DNA of 64,000 bases from Nitrosomonas aestuarii (GCF_003046585.1 NZ_QAAE01000001.1:124001-188000), one strand, 5' to 3'. Shown: positions 10,036 through 20,128, counted from the stretch's first letter. Notes: generated by a model not told the origin, from the sequence alone. Numbers and translations are program-made.

Positions 10036-10529
10036 CATGGTTGCGTGATCTATTGGGTCAAAATAAATGCTTAAAACGCGGTGAGGCGGAGCTTTTTATG
10101 TGTATTAATTCGATCTAATCAGACACATCATTTGCAATAGTGAGCGTTGCCGGTTGTAAGTTATCTGTTATTGAGCCTGATTGAGAGTTGTAGTTGCGCC
10201 ATGTTTAAAAATGTGGTTTCCGCATCATAGCTTAGATGCTACTTCACTGAGAAGAAGTCGAATTATCCCTTTTTTTAATAAATCTACAATACTCGATTAA
10301 TACTATTATTGTAAACGTTCTTAGAAAGCAGTTATTGATAATTTCCTCGATATATTGCCGTCTCACTTTTAATTGATGGACTGTTTTTATGATATGCATC
10401 AATACTGATGCAACATCATTTATGTATGGGCATGCAATCAATTTTAGTTTTTTTACGTTGATTTTGTAAATATGACTTTGTGCCAGTTAACAGCTCTATC
10501 GAATGTACAAATTTAGAAGGAGTTTTTTC
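10036..10529. other. Non-coding stretch after the porin
   Basis: Nearly 500 AT-rich bases follow the porin. Short frames occur on both strands but none has a convincing ribosome binding site or recognisable product. I see no strong hairpin with a T run. Confidence 0.4.
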
Positions 10530-10715
10530 ATGTTAATTAAGCGTGAATTTATTGGAAGTGTTGTTACACTGGTTTTCTATGCAGGTACTCTTTCTGCCTT
10601 CTTGTTCTTCGCAACGGGTAAGGCAACTGAAAGCATTAAGTATTCAAATAATGATCATGGCATCATTGCAACTTCTTCAACCGATAACAAAGGTTACCCT
10701 TACGATCATGAATAA
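10530..10715 (+). CDS. Small exported or membrane protein, unknown
   Basis: 61 residues. The start MLIKREFIG at 10530 is chosen because AGAAGGAG lies 9 bases upstream; an earlier in-frame ATG at 10503 has none. Residues 9-28 are hydrophobic (VVTLVFYAGTLSAFLFFATG), a membrane anchor or uncleaved signal. The rest is a short polar tail ending in GYPYDHE. No family is recognised. The good ribosome binding site makes it likely real. Confidence 0.55.
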   Translation: MLIKREFIGSVVTLVFYAGTLSAFLFFATGKATESIKYSNNDHGIIATSSTDNKGYPYDHE

Positions 10716-10782
10716 TAACCAGATAACAATTGAAATATTGTAGCCATGCATCAGAGCTATTTATTCTTATAATTGCCGCCTG

Positions 10783-11091
10783 CTAGTACGGGTGGGGGTG
10801 AAGGGATATAGCATAAAATAAAATCATTTCTTTTCTTAAAAACCTCCCGTAATGCTCAGCTGATAGCATTTCTTGAACGCGGCTGGCACGGCAGACACTA
10901 AGGCGGCTTTTTACCGCTTCATCAAATCTGGCTGCCAAATTTTTAATATTCTCCTGCGTAACAATGTTGTCTTCAATCGGCACCTGCCGATTCTGGTAAA
11001 ATCCAACATAAAAAACGATGTGTTCAAGTACGCCCGTTCTTAAATTTTGATTCTGTCCCTGCCAGATTGTTGAAAACTTTAGCGCTACCAT
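10783..11091 (-). CDS. Hypothetical protein, unknown
   Basis: 102 residues. Composition is protein-like with balanced charged and hydrophobic residues and a helical middle (ENIKNLAARFDEAVKSRLSV), but there is no recognised family, no signal peptide and no clear ribosome binding site. It is the only sizeable frame in this interval. It may be a fragment of a larger gene. Confidence 0.4.
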   Translation of the reverse strand: MVALKFSTIWQGQNQNLRTGVLEHIVFYVGFYQNRQVPIEDNIVTQENIKNLAARFDEAVKSRLSVCRASRVQEMLSAEHYGRFLRKEMILFYAISLHPHPY

Positions 11092-11194
11092 TGCGGTGTT
11101 GAAACAGATTCAAAATGTACATTTGTCAGCTATCAATGCTTTCTTTGGATCGTTTTTGTTTTTGTAATTAGCTGACTTTCAGGGGTGAAATGGT

Positions 11195-11393
11195 TTGTCC
11201 ACAAAATTTGTGGATAACTTTGTGGATAGGTTGTAAGTTTTGCTATTAACTTAATTGTACATAACGATTTTTTTTAATTCGATTAATTTTTAGACGATTA
11301 AAATGATAATAAAAATCATACGGTTATATTGATGTCAATGCTCATGTGGGTTTAAGCCAGATCATCTGGTAATTTTTTCAAAAATGTGGATGA
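11195..11393. promoter_or_regulatory. Cluster of DnaA-box-like sites
   Basis: TTGTCCACA (11195-11203), TGTGGATAA (11209-11217, the reverse complement of the consensus TTATCCACA) and TGTGGATAG (11221-11229) lie within 35 bases. TGTGGATGA follows at 11385-11393. Between them is a very AT-rich stretch. The gap between 11092 and 11661 holds no other feature I can support. This could be a DnaA titration or regulatory site; no dnaA, dnaN or gidA gene is near, so I do not call it the chromosomal origin. Confidence 0.5.
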
Positions 11394-11661
11394 TTTTTAG
11401 TTGTCAAGTAGTTTTTGAATTAAAATTGCGTTTATTAGGCTTGGAGAAGTTTGAGAAATTGAACCAGTAAGTGAAGTAAACGTGGTAAACCCCTGTTGTT
11501 TATCATTTTATAATTGACAGAATTGTGTCATTCATATGACTGGTAATATTCATTTTTTTGTTCATTGCGTTGCGCTGGCCTTAACTGAACGAATGGTTAA
11601 ATCATCATCGTTTTGTCAGCTTTTTCAATTAAAGTTCCTGTTTATTGAGTTTCTAGACTGT

Positions 11662-13521
11662 ATGCTGAATATCCGATCACTGACTTATCTACAAGGTGGA
11701 ACGCCACTGTTACAAAATTGCAACCTGCAAATTTTTTCAGGTCAGCGGGTGGGATTGGTTGGTAAGAATGGCTGTGGGAAATCAACGTTGTTTCGTCTGA
11801 TTCGCGGTGCAGCAAAGCCGGATACCGGAGAAATGTCTTTGCAGGCAGGAAAAACAATTGCGTTTGTAGAACAGGAAATTATCAGTTCAAGTCAGTCAGC
11901 TATTGAGTTTGTACTTGATGGCGATATTGTACTGCGCCGACTGGAGAAAATACTGGCGCAAGCGGAGCATGATGCAGCCTGGTTTGATGCCCAACAGCGT
12001 TATGAGATGATTGACGGTTATGGCGCACATGCGCGTGCAGCACAATTGCTCAATGGGCTCGGTTTTGCTAATGATGCATTGAATCAATCTGTCAGTCAGT
12101 TTTCCGGTGGATGGCGCATGCGGCTGAATCTGGCGCGTGCGCTGATGTACCGGGCCGATCTGCTGCTGCTCGATGAACCGACTAATCATCTGGATCTGGA
12201 AGCAATACTCTGGCTGGAACAGTATCTGGCGCGCTACCCGGGTAGTTTTATAGTTGTATCGCATGACAGGGAGTTTCTAAACGCCTGTGTGAATTGTGTT
12301 GCACATATAAACAATCATAAAATCGAACTATATACGGGTAACTATGATGCATTCGAGCGTGCGCGTGCTGAGCGTTTTCAGCAGCAGGCACAGGCGCATC
12401 AGCAACAACAGAAGCAGATCGCGCATATGGAAGATTTTGTGCGTCGTTTTCGTGCCAAAGCGACCAAAGCCAAACAGGCACAAAGCCGTATTAAAGCATT
12501 GGAAAGGTTAACACGGTTAGCGCCTGCGCATGTTGAGAATGGGTATTTTGAATTACAGATTGATGCACCCGAACGAAGTCCGGATGTGTTGCTGCGGGTT
12601 AATCATGTCAGTTTTGGATATGAGGAGGAGAACCCGTTGCTGGAGAATGTTCAATTGGTATTGCAGGCGGGTGCGCGGATTGCGCTAATGGGTCCGAACG
12701 GTGCGGGTAAGTCTACCTTGATCAAACTGCTGACCGGTGAAATCACACCTGTTTCTGGGACTGTGGAATTTGCGCCCGATATCAGTATTGGCTATTTTGC
12801 CCAGCACCAGCTGGACAATCTGGATGCGGATGCTACGCCCTTACAGCATATGGTGCGATTGGCCCCTAAACAGACCGAGTTGACGCTACGTACTTTTTTG
12901 GGTCGTTTCGGAATGGGCGGCGAGGCTGAGAACCGACCGGTGGCAACTTTCTCGGGCGGCGAAAAAAGTCGTCTGGCACTGGCCTTGCTTGCATGGAAGA
13001 AGCCGCATTTGCTGCTGCTGGACGAGCCGACCAATCATCTGGATCTGGACATGCGCGATGCATTGACTCTGGCGTTGGAAGCCTATGCTGGAGCCGTGGT
13101 ACTGGTTTCGCATGATCGCAGCCTGGTGCGCGCGGTTTCAGATGAACTGTGGTTGGTGGCAGACGGTCGGGTGCAATTATTTGATGGCGACCTGGAGGAT
13201 TATAAGAAGTGGATTGATGCACGCCGTACGCGTGATGAGGCAACCCAATCGCAGTCTGTTGCAGAAAAAACAAAGCAAAAATTACCTGCCAAACCCAATA
13301 AAAAAATATTATTATCCAGACGATCAAAATTGGAAACAACCCTGGCCATTACGCAGAAAGAGCTTGCTGCAATAAACCGTCTACTGGCCGATCCTGCTAC
13401 CTATACGTCCCGCTCGCGCGAGGAGATAGACCAATTAAGTGCAGTGCATGCGACGCTTGAAAAGAAAGTCGCCGAGCTGGAAGAAGGGTGGCTGGAACTG
13501 GAAATGGCGTTGGAAGAGTAA
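11662..13521 (+). CDS. ABC-F family ATPase (YheS-like)
   Basis: 619 residues from the ATG at 11662 (MLNIRSLTYLQGGTPLL), where the first ATPase domain begins; the frame is open 42 codons further upstream but that part lacks family character. There are two ABC domains without membrane segments: Walker A GKNGCGKST and GPNGAGKST, signatures FSGGW and FSGGEKSR, Walker B LLLLDEPTNHLDL twice, and a charged linker between them. The C-terminal coiled coil (SKLETTLAITQKELAAI) is typical. ABC-F proteins bind the ribosome and help translation or antibiotic protection. The length and C-terminal arm fit the YheS/Uup-like subgroup; the exact role is not determined. Confidence 0.9.
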   Translation: MLNIRSLTYLQGGTPLLQNCNLQIFSGQRVGLVGKNGCGKSTLFRLIRGAAKPDTGEMSLQAGKTIAFVEQEIISSSQSAIEFVLDGDIVLRRLEKILAQAEHDAAWFDAQQRYEMIDGYGAHARAAQLLNGLGFANDALNQSVSQFSGGWRMRLNLARALMYRADLLLLDEPTNHLDLEAILWLEQYLARYPGSFIVVSHDREFLNACVNCVAHINNHKIELYTGNYDAFERARAERFQQQAQAHQQQQKQIAHMEDFVRRFRAKATKAKQAQSRIKALERLTRLAPAHVENGYFELQIDAPERSPDVLLRVNHVSFGYEEENPLLENVQLVLQAGARIALMGPNGAGKSTLIKLLTGEITPVSGTVEFAPDISIGYFAQHQLDNLDADATPLQHMVRLAPKQTELTLRTFLGRFGMGGEAENRPVATFSGGEKSRLALALLAWKKPHLLLLDEPTNHLDLDMRDALTLALEAYAGAVVLVSHDRSLVRAVSDELWLVADGRVQLFDGDLEDYKKWIDARRTRDEATQSQSVAEKTKQKLPAKPNKKILLSRRSKLETTLAITQKELAAINRLLADPATYTSRSREEIDQLSAVHATLEKKVAELEEGWLELEMALEE

Positions 13522-13567
13522 TTGGACAGGGTCATTTCACCCAATCAAATCGTGATGTTTAATGTGT

Positions 13568-15058
13568 TTATAATAGTGTGCGAACACGATAAGTTAATTC
13601 GGTATGACTTTCGGCAGGCAATTTGAGGCGCCACTCCACCGTATTCGAGGCAATCTTTTTGTGCGGTTGAGAATCGGAAATCATGGTCCAGTCACCGGGT
13701 ATAGGTTCGCGAATAATTACAGTGACCGCTTCTTTTTTTGCATTGCTCAGGTTTATCTGATGTGCTGTTTCGAATTGGCGGGTATTCTGGTCAGATGACG
13801 GGATTTTTCTGAAATCAGTTTGCTTTTTTTCAGCCGTAATATCGAATGCATGCCCCAGCTTTAATCGTACGGTTCCATTATTAGGCGTATGCAGGACGGT
13901 ATCTTCGCCAACAAAATGCAGGTCTCCGTTTGCATCTCGTTTGTATGCGCGTATAACTCCCTTTGGTAAAGACACGTCCGGCCCAACGTCTGTGTTACTA
14001 AAATTTAAAAAGACCTCGACGGCGTGTCTTTGTTCGAGGTGATGATTGTGGCTAGAATAATAATGACTCTGTCCTTGCAAAATAAAATTCTTTTCAACTG
14101 GAATTTGATTTGCTGACATGAAAGCAATTTGTTTGCTTTGATTGTCAGGCAAAGTAGTTCGGTCCTGCAGTGGATAGCGGTGCAATTCAAAATGAGGCTC
14201 GGTTTTCGTAGTGATGTACGCAGCACTGACAGATTCAAATTCTCTTAATCGTTTGGCAGCAGGTGCTCTGTCGGTTCTTGCTTGGTTGACATCTCCTGCT
14301 ATCAATTGCAGCTTGGCATTAGGGTAATCAATGCCGCTCTGGTTGATAATTGTGGCCAGCCCAATAAGATTTGCATGGCGATCATGCGGATCAAGTTCTA
14401 ATATATAGTCGGCCTGCCAGGACAAACCATGGGTAAGATAAGTCAACTGAATATTTTGCAGATCCTTTACTGGGGGCACAAGATTATTTAATGAAGTCAT
14501 CATTGCAGGTTTGTCGCGCAAATTGGCAGGTATTTCAGAAAATGCCAGGCGACCAGGTATTCCTGTTTCTATGCGATCACTAAATTTGAGGATGATTCCT
14601 CCGTTTGTTGTCAGCACACTTGCTGTTTCCTTCTGTTCTTTTCCGGTAACCGGGTTTGTGTGCATAACCGTGACCGACTTTCCTATATGACTTTCCAGTA
14701 ATTTCTGAGGTGACAGTGTATCAAGATCAAAATGCTGTGTAATGACATGAATTTGACCTGGATGTGTTGGGTCACTTATCCAGGCTGTTTCCGGTTTTAT
14801 TTTTGCGGAAACATCCTGCCAAACCAGGTGATTCTTACCATTGTCAAGCGCAACACGACGTGTATCTTTGATTAATGCAAGATCATGCTGATAGAGTGAA
14901 ATAGTTATTTCTATCTGGTCGTCAGGAGTTGCGGTTTTTTCATTGGAAGCAGATGCAGCCTGTGCCAGATGACTTGTAGACAGTATAATCAGGCCAATCC
15001 AGACTGAAAAATTGTTAAAACTGATAAAGCAAAATTTGTTGTGCAAAAATTTTTTCAT
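13568..15058 (-). CDS. DUF4139 domain protein, exported
   Basis: 496 residues. An N-terminal signal segment (residues 15-35, ending HLAQAASA) is followed by a mature region beginning ISLYQHDLALIKDTRRVAL, a pattern seen in DUF4139 proteins. The C-terminal half contains LTYLTHGLSWQADYILELD and ends with WRLKLPAESHTELTYRVRT, both characteristic. The family is envelope-located with beta-rich architecture and no established biochemical role. It is convergent with the ABC-F gene. Confidence 0.8.
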   Translation of the reverse strand: MKKFLHNKFCFISFNNFSVWIGLIILSTSHLAQAASASNEKTATPDDQIEITISLYQHDLALIKDTRRVALDNGKNHLVWQDVSAKIKPETAWISDPTHPGQIHVITQHFDLDTLSPQKLLESHIGKSVTVMHTNPVTGKEQKETASVLTTNGGIILKFSDRIETGIPGRLAFSEIPANLRDKPAMMTSLNNLVPPVKDLQNIQLTYLTHGLSWQADYILELDPHDRHANLIGLATIINQSGIDYPNAKLQLIAGDVNQARTDRAPAAKRLREFESVSAAYITTKTEPHFELHRYPLQDRTTLPDNQSKQIAFMSANQIPVEKNFILQGQSHYYSSHNHHLEQRHAVEVFLNFSNTDVGPDVSLPKGVIRAYKRDANGDLHFVGEDTVLHTPNNGTVRLKLGHAFDITAEKKQTDFRKIPSSDQNTRQFETAHQINLSNAKKEAVTVIIREPIPGDWTMISDSQPHKKIASNTVEWRLKLPAESHTELTYRVRTLL

Positions 15059-15110
15059 GGCTATTTTTCTGTTGCTGAAAGATGATATCTGTATCTGTTT
15101 TTACAGCCTG

Positions 15111-16913
15111 TTAATCTTTGCGTAATTTTCGGGTTGTTGCAATATTGGCTGATTGTTCCAAATTTTTCTCAGCTGTATTGGGCAAGGTATCGAAATCAGA
15201 TTGATCACATGTATGTGGTGCGGATTCTATTGTTGTTTCACGGCGTTGCAATGGTGTTGACGATTGTTCGCGAGAATGTCCGGATGCTGCCAGTGCAGCA
15301 CGTAACCTTGCTGTTGCCGCTGCAGTCGCTTTTTTGTTTTCTTCAGAGCGTGCAATGAGCGCTTCATTTGCCATGCGCTCGACTGCTTCCCGTTGTGTCG
15401 CTTCCTCAAGCGCTTTTGCTTCTAATTGAATGCGTTGTTCAATCATTGCCAGCGCGGAAGATTCCGCATTGGCTTTGGCAATGGCCATTTCAGCAACTTT
15501 CTTTTCAGCTTCTAGCAGCATTCTGGTTTTATTTGCAGCCGCAATTTTTGCCTGTGCCCGGGTAACAGCAAGTTCTGTAATTTGCTGCTCTGTTTCCAGA
15601 CGTTCTGCCGCAGCCCGTTTTGCGTCCGCTATGGCTTGCGCACGAAGTTCAGCGTCAGCTTGCTGACGCTGCTCAATGTCAGCTTTGGCACTGGCTTCAT
15701 CAGCTGCCAATAGATCTGCTTTTGTTTTTGCCTCGGCAGCTTCGCGTGCGCGTGATTCAGCATCTGCTTTTTTTAGTGCCGCGTTTTTGGCGCCAGTATC
15801 CGCCTGGATACGTGCCTGCGCTTCTGCGATAGCTTTTTGATCTGCTTCATACTGTGCCTGGGCGGCTTGTGCAGCTTCTGTTTCAACTGTTTTCTTTCGT
15901 TCTGCAAGCGAACCAATTTCCAGTTCTGCACGCCGTTTTGCCTCAATAGCAGCTTCTGTTGCCTGTGATTCCTGTTCAGCTTTTTCTAGAGCAGCCTGAG
16001 TGGCTTCAGCTTCTGCCTGTAGTTTGGATTCTGTTGCTATTCTGGCATTGGTTTCAGCCTCCAGACGCATGGCTATTTGTTGTTGTAACTCAGTTTCCAG
16101 GCGTGTGCGTATCTGTTTTTCTTCAAACTCTTTTTTCTCGGCTTCAGCGTTAGCGCTGGCTAAAGCCAGCTGTTTTTCATTTTCACGGATTTTTGCTTCC
16201 GCTATTTCCCTGGCACTGGTTTCAGCCTCAATAACAGCCAATGCAGTTTGATGTGCTTCTTCGGCTTTTTTTGCACTGGTCTGTGCAATTTCGGCGGCTT
16301 CTTTTTCTGCAATCAGTTGGGCATTTACCTTATCCAGTGCGAGTGCTTCTTGGCGGGCACGTTCGCGTGCTTCCTCTACTATTGCTGATTCTGTTTTGAT
16401 TTTGGTATGCAACAATACGGCCAGCTCTTGCTCGGTTTTGAGTTTTTCTTCAGTAAGGTGTCTGGCCTGAATATCTCTTTCTCTGTTAGCATTGGCTTCA
16501 TTTATGGCAAGTGTTTCTGCTTGCGCACGTGCCCTGGCTTCCTCTGTGGCTTTTGTTTCAGTCTTTAGTCTTTCTTCGGCGGCCATACGTGCATTGGCTT
16601 CAGCTCTTGCTCTGGCTTCCGCCGCAACCCTGGCTTTTGTTTCGGTTTCTAATCTTTTTTGTGCTTCTTTGATTGCGCGATCTTCAGCGCTTAAGCGTTC
16701 TCTGTGTTCGCTTTTGATTGCCTGCTCGATTTCGGCAGCAGTGACGGGAGCAGCAGATACCGGTTGAGAAGATTGAAGTGGCTGGGTAGGTGTTTTAGGT
16801 GGATCTAACAAATACAAATCATCGTCGGGTGCGTCAGTGACCGTACCGTTTGGAGATTCATGAGCCGGTGATATTTTTCGCAATGATTTTATTAAACGGG
16901 ACTTGAATGTCAT
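15111..16913 (-). CDS. Large Ala/Glu-rich coiled-coil protein, unknown
   Basis: 600 residues. Residues 1-60 are basic then Pro-rich. From about residue 60 to 530 the chain is an almost unbroken heptad-like helix of Ala, Glu, Lys, Arg and Gln with recurring blocks such as ARARAEANARMAAEERL and AEARERARQEA. The last 60 residues are polar and Ser/Thr-rich, ending TRKLRKD. There is no transmembrane segment or signal, so it should be a long cytoplasmic rod. The helical stretch resembles TolA domain II but the TolA anchor and C-terminal domain are absent. It lies beside the flagellar genes in the same direction; a structural link is only a guess. Confidence 0.75.
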   Translation of the reverse strand: MTFKSRLIKSLRKISPAHESPNGTVTDAPDDDLYLLDPPKTPTQPLQSSQPVSAAPVTAAEIEQAIKSEHRERLSAEDRAIKEAQKRLETETKARVAAEARARAEANARMAAEERLKTETKATEEARARAQAETLAINEANANRERDIQARHLTEEKLKTEQELAVLLHTKIKTESAIVEEARERARQEALALDKVNAQLIAEKEAAEIAQTSAKKAEEAHQTALAVIEAETSAREIAEAKIRENEKQLALASANAEAEKKEFEEKQIRTRLETELQQQIAMRLEAETNARIATESKLQAEAEATQAALEKAEQESQATEAAIEAKRRAELEIGSLAERKKTVETEAAQAAQAQYEADQKAIAEAQARIQADTGAKNAALKKADAESRAREAAEAKTKADLLAADEASAKADIEQRQQADAELRAQAIADAKRAAAERLETEQQITELAVTRAQAKIAAANKTRMLLEAEKKVAEMAIAKANAESSALAMIEQRIQLEAKALEEATQREAVERMANEALIARSEENKKATAAATARLRAALAASGHSREQSSTPLQRRETTIESAPHTCDQSDFDTLPNTAEKNLEQSANIATTRKLRKD

Positions 16914-17149
16914 TTTTCTGTCAAGTAGTTACCCACAAAGTAGCCAAAATTTAATCTAACTGATTATTTATTAAATATTCTATCAGCTTTTAGAAGCGAT
17001 GCTGTGAAGATAAAGGATGAAAAAAACCTTATTTCTCATTTTAATCAGCTTTCTAATACATTGTGTGCTAAAAGACAGCTAAGTTATTGTAATTTTACAC
17101 AATGAATTGTGGTTATGGGAAATATGATGGTGATAGCAGAAAATAAAAG

Positions 17150-17947
17150 TCAGGGAACTTTGATTTCTGCCAGATTGACAAGGCTTGACATGAACTCGAA
17201 TCCTTCGAGAATTAATGCTTCTAGAATGGGTGTGTAAAAGGTGATGCTCACTGCAAGCATCAAAAATCCTATTGATAGCGTTAACGGAAAACCGACGGCA
17301 AAAATGTTCAATTGTGGCGCTGCACGTGTCAAGATGCCAAGTGCCAAATTAGTAATCAATAAGGCTGTCAATACCGGCAGGGCGAGCTGCAGGCCTGATT
17401 TGAATATTTCACTTCCCCAGTTTGCCAACGTGTTGAAAGTCGGGAATGCGATGCCGTCGGTTCCTATAGGCAGCGTATTAAAGCTTTGTGCGATCAGGGC
17501 GATCATGAGCAAATGACCGTCGATAGCCAGAAATGCCAGACTTGCGATGATGCCAAGAAAACGACCGACCAGGGCTACCTGGCCGGAACTTTGCGGATCA
17601 AAGAATATGGCGAAGGCAAGCCCCATTTGCAAACCGATTATCTCTCCCGCCATCTCGACTGCAACAAAAACGATACGCATCACCAGTCCGATTGCGACTC
17701 CGATAATCATTTGCTGTATCAGGATCATTAGGCCCACACCTGAAAAGGGGTCAACTTGTGGCAATGGATCTTCAATGGTCGGTGTAACTAAGAATGTAAT
17801 TAAAACAGCAAGACCTATTTTTACTCTTACAGGTACACTTGGGTTGCCTAGTATGGGCGCGCTGGCAATCAACGCCATGACTCTGAAAAGTGGCCATACA
17901 AACGCCGCCATGACGGCATGCAGTTCAGCGGAGGTAATGCTGATCAT
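17150..17947 (-). CDS. fliR: Flagellar export-gate protein FliR
   Basis: 265 residues, the usual length. Several hydrophobic segments and the family motifs ALIASAPILGNPSVPVRVK, near the N-terminus, and IGLQMGLAFAIFFDPQS are visible. FliR forms, with FliP and FliQ, the helical core of the flagellar type III export gate in the inner membrane. It is the last gene of the L-M-N-O-P-Q-R series and starts 120 bases after fliQ, a wider gap than elsewhere in the operon. Confidence 0.95.
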   Translation of the reverse strand: MISITSAELHAVMAAFVWPLFRVMALIASAPILGNPSVPVRVKIGLAVLITFLVTPTIEDPLPQVDPFSGVGLMILIQQMIIGVAIGLVMRIVFVAVEMAGEIIGLQMGLAFAIFFDPQSSGQVALVGRFLGIIASLAFLAIDGHLLMIALIAQSFNTLPIGTDGIAFPTFNTLANWGSEIFKSGLQLALPVLTALLITNLALGILTRAAPQLNIFAVGFPLTLSIGFLMLAVSITFYTPILEALILEGFEFMSSLVNLAEIKVP

Positions 17948-18067
17948 TCAACTTATCGGATCAGTTTATTAATAAACAGCATAAGCAGTCCGCTTTGTAT
18001 GACATGACAGATAACACGCATGGTTTTGAGCGATTTGACGAAGCTGACAGCCTGTTAGAGATAATGG

Positions 18068-18340
18068 CTAACTGACCGCCAGCCAGGGAATCCCGGTAAA
18101 TAAACGTTCCATATAATCTGTCATGATGGTTAGCATCCAAGGGCCAGCCAGCACCATGACCAGAAACATGACAAGTAATTTGGGAATAAAAGACAGAGTC
18201 ATTTCGTTAATTTGTGTAGCCGCTTGAAAAATACTAACGATCAAACCCGTAACCAGTGCCGCCAGTAATAATGGTGCGGAAATGATAAATGTGATCTCAA
18301 GTGCCTGCCGACCGATGGTCATTGCGTTTTCTGGAGTCAT
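18068..18340 (-). CDS. fliQ: Flagellar export-gate protein FliQ
   Basis: 90 residues with two hydrophobic hairpin segments (about 17-38 and 52-75). The family core LLAALVTGLIVSIFQAATQI and LSFIPKLL is present. FliQ packs around FliP in the export gate. It sits 18 bases after fliP. Confidence 0.95.
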   Translation of the reverse strand: MTPENAMTIGRQALEITFIISAPLLLAALVTGLIVSIFQAATQINEMTLSFIPKLLVMFLVMVLAGPWMLTIMTDYMERLFTGIPWLAVS

Positions 18341-18358
18341 GGTTTTCTTATTTTCCTG

Positions 18359-19165
18359 TCATGTAAAGAAACTTTGTGTCAACGAACCAATTAATAAATG
18401 CCAGCCATCCACTAAAACAAAAAGCATCAGCTTGAAAGGAAGTGAAATAATCATGGGGGAGAGCATCATCATGCCCATGGACATCAGTACGCTGGCTACT
18501 ACCATGTCAATGATCAAGAACGGGATGAATATGATAAAACCAATTTGAAATGCTGTTTTTAATTCACTGGTGATATAAGCCGGAACCAATATTTTAAAAG
18601 GAACTTGTTCGGGTGACTCAATATCATCATGATTGGAAATCTGAACGAATAGCGCGAGATCACTTTCTCTTGTCTGGTGCAACATAAATGTACGAAGCGG
18701 AACGCTTGCGATTTCTGCGGCCTGCATAATATCGATTTGGTCTTCTGAAAATGGAAGATAAGCTTCGTTATAGACACGATCTATAACAGGTGACATTACG
18801 AAGAATGTTAAAAACAGCGCAAGTCCGATCAGCACCTGGTTGGGTGGAGACGACTGCGTGCCCAGTGCCATGCGCAGTAGTGACAGCACAATAATGATAC
18901 GTGTGAAACTGGACATCATTAAAACGACCGCCGGTAAAAACGTGAGTGAAGTGAGCAGTATTAAGGCTTGCAGACTCAGTGTATAAGTCGCGCTGCCATC
19001 GGGTCCTGGAGTGCTGGTAAACGCAGGGAAACCGGATTGCTGCGCCATGGCTGGCATTGCGACAAAACCGATGCCAAAAATGGCAAACTTCGATAACATG
19101 CACATTTTACTTGCGCATGTTATCGATTTGATGGATATAACTGACAGAAAAAGTATTTTTAACAT
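18359..19165 (-). CDS. fliP: Flagellar export-gate protein FliP
   Basis: 268 residues. The signal-like N-terminus is somewhat extended; internal starts exist at residues 21 and 23, so the start is not certain. Core motifs are [40 protein letters not shown] and [19 protein letters not shown]. FliP is the main subunit of the export-gate pore. The first codon overlaps the end of fliO by 7 bases, so the genes are translationally linked. Confidence 0.95.
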   Translation of the reverse strand: MLKILFLSVISIKSITCASKMCMLSKFAIFGIGFVAMPAMAQQSGFPAFTSTPGPDGSATYTLSLQALILLTSLTFLPAVVLMMSSFTRIIIVLSLLRMALGTQSSPPNQVLIGLALFLTFFVMSPVIDRVYNEAYLPFSEDQIDIMQAAEIASVPLRTFMLHQTRESDLALFVQISNHDDIESPEQVPFKILVPAYITSELKTAFQIGFIIFIPFLIIDMVVASVLMSMGMMMLSPMIISLPFKLMLFVLVDGWHLLIGSLTQSFFT

Positions 19166-19611
19166 TGATTGTCTTTATGAATGCTGCTATCCAGTTTTTC
19201 GGAAAACAGCGAGGCTTTTTTTGCAGATTTTTTGTCCACAGTGTCCATTGAAGATTTTTCCATGCTGTGCAATTTGTTAACCTGACCGGGTGCAACACCC
19301 AATACCAGCCTGGTTTCGCCAATGTCAACAATAACAATACGTTCCCGCTGGCCTACGCTTGTCATGGCAACAATTTTGATATGTTCCGTTGTGGTTGTAG
19401 GCAAAATTGAAAAGCGCTTTAACAGCCAGGCGATGGCAATGATGATTACCAGCACCAGTGCCAGGCCGGTGATCATTTGCGTCATACTTTCTGCTGCAAT
19501 AACCGAAGTTGGTGCCGGCATAGGCGTTTTTTGCGCTGTTTCGGCAAAAACCTGTAAAGGTATGGTTAATAGAAAAAGTATGCACAGGCGTTTTAACATG
19601 ACGAATTTCAC
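19159..19611 (-). CDS. fliO: Flagellar biosynthesis protein FliO
   Basis: 150 residues. There is a cleavable-type signal (ending VFAET), then one transmembrane helix at about 47-63 ([16 protein letters not shown]) and a small cytoplasmic domain with [20 protein letters not shown], the FliO signature. FliO is a scaffold for assembling the FliP ring. It begins 1 base after the fliN stop and overlaps fliP. The Lys/Ser-rich tail is variable. Confidence 0.92.
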   Translation of the reverse strand: MKFVMLKRLCILFLLTIPLQVFAETAQKTPMPAPTSVIAAESMTQMITGLALVLVIIIAIAWLLKRFSILPTTTTEHIKIVAMTSVGQRERIVIVDIGETRLVLGVAPGQVNKLHSMEKSSMDTVDKKSAKKASLFSEKLDSSIHKDNQC

Positions 19612-19612
19612 G

Positions 19613-20128
19613 CTATCGATTAAGTTTACGAATCCGTTCGCTCGGGGTGATGATATCTGTCAGCCGGATGCCAAATTTATCGTTCACAACCACTACTTCA
19701 CCTTGGGCGATCAGACACCCGTTGACCAACACATCCATCGGTTCACCGGCTAATCCATCCAGCTCGACGACCGAGCCCTGAGCTAACTGAAGTAAGTTTT
19801 TAATCGCAATTTTTGTACGTCCGAGTTCAACTGTCAGCTGAACCGGAATATCCAGAATCAGGTCAATATCATTTGAAGTACTTTTTGATATGCTTTCACT
19901 GGCAAGGTCTTTAAAAACAGACGCATTGGCGGATGGTGTGCCTGAAAAATTTCCGCTTTGGATATTTGTATTGCCGGACTTGTTCTCACTGGGTGGGGTA
20001 TCCAGGGCTTTTTCTTTTGTAGGCTCGGTAACATTGTTTTCACCTGCCTCCTGCTCAGCCATAGCCTCTGACCAGTTGTCTGCTTCACTTGGGTCAGCGA
20101 TTTTTTCGGTCGTTGTTGTATTTGACAT
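19613..20128 (-). CDS. fliN: Flagellar motor switch protein FliN
   Basis: 171 residues. The C-terminal 80 residues are the SpoA domain (DIPVQLTVELGRTKIAIKNL, then GSVVELDGLAGEPMDVLVNG, ending SERIRKLNR). The acidic, low-complexity N-terminal 85 residues are longer than in E. coli FliN, as in many betaproteobacteria. FliN forms the bottom of the C-ring and binds FliH and CheY-P. It starts 13 bases after fliM. Confidence 0.95.
   Translation of the reverse strand: MSNTTTTEKIADPSEADNWSEAMAEQEAGENNVTEPTKEKALDTPPSENKSGNTNIQSGNFSGTPSANASVFKDLASESISKSTSNDIDLILDIPVQLTVELGRTKIAIKNLLQLAQGSVVELDGLAGEPMDVLVNGCLIAQGEVVVVNDKFGIRLTDIITPSERIRKLNR

Noticed and set aside
11195..11393. Chromosomal replication origin
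   Set aside because: DnaA-box-like sites occur, but no dnaA, dnaN, gyrB, parA or gidA gene is in the window; kept only as a DnaA-box cluster.
12866..13339. 157-codon minus-strand frame
   Set aside because: Lies wholly inside the ABC-F gene opposite the second ATPase domain; Pro/His/Arg-rich composition is an antisense artefact.
15430..16767. Several plus-strand frames rich in Ala, Ser, Leu
   Set aside because: They are antisense to the repetitive Ala/Glu coiled-coil gene and arise from its biased codons.
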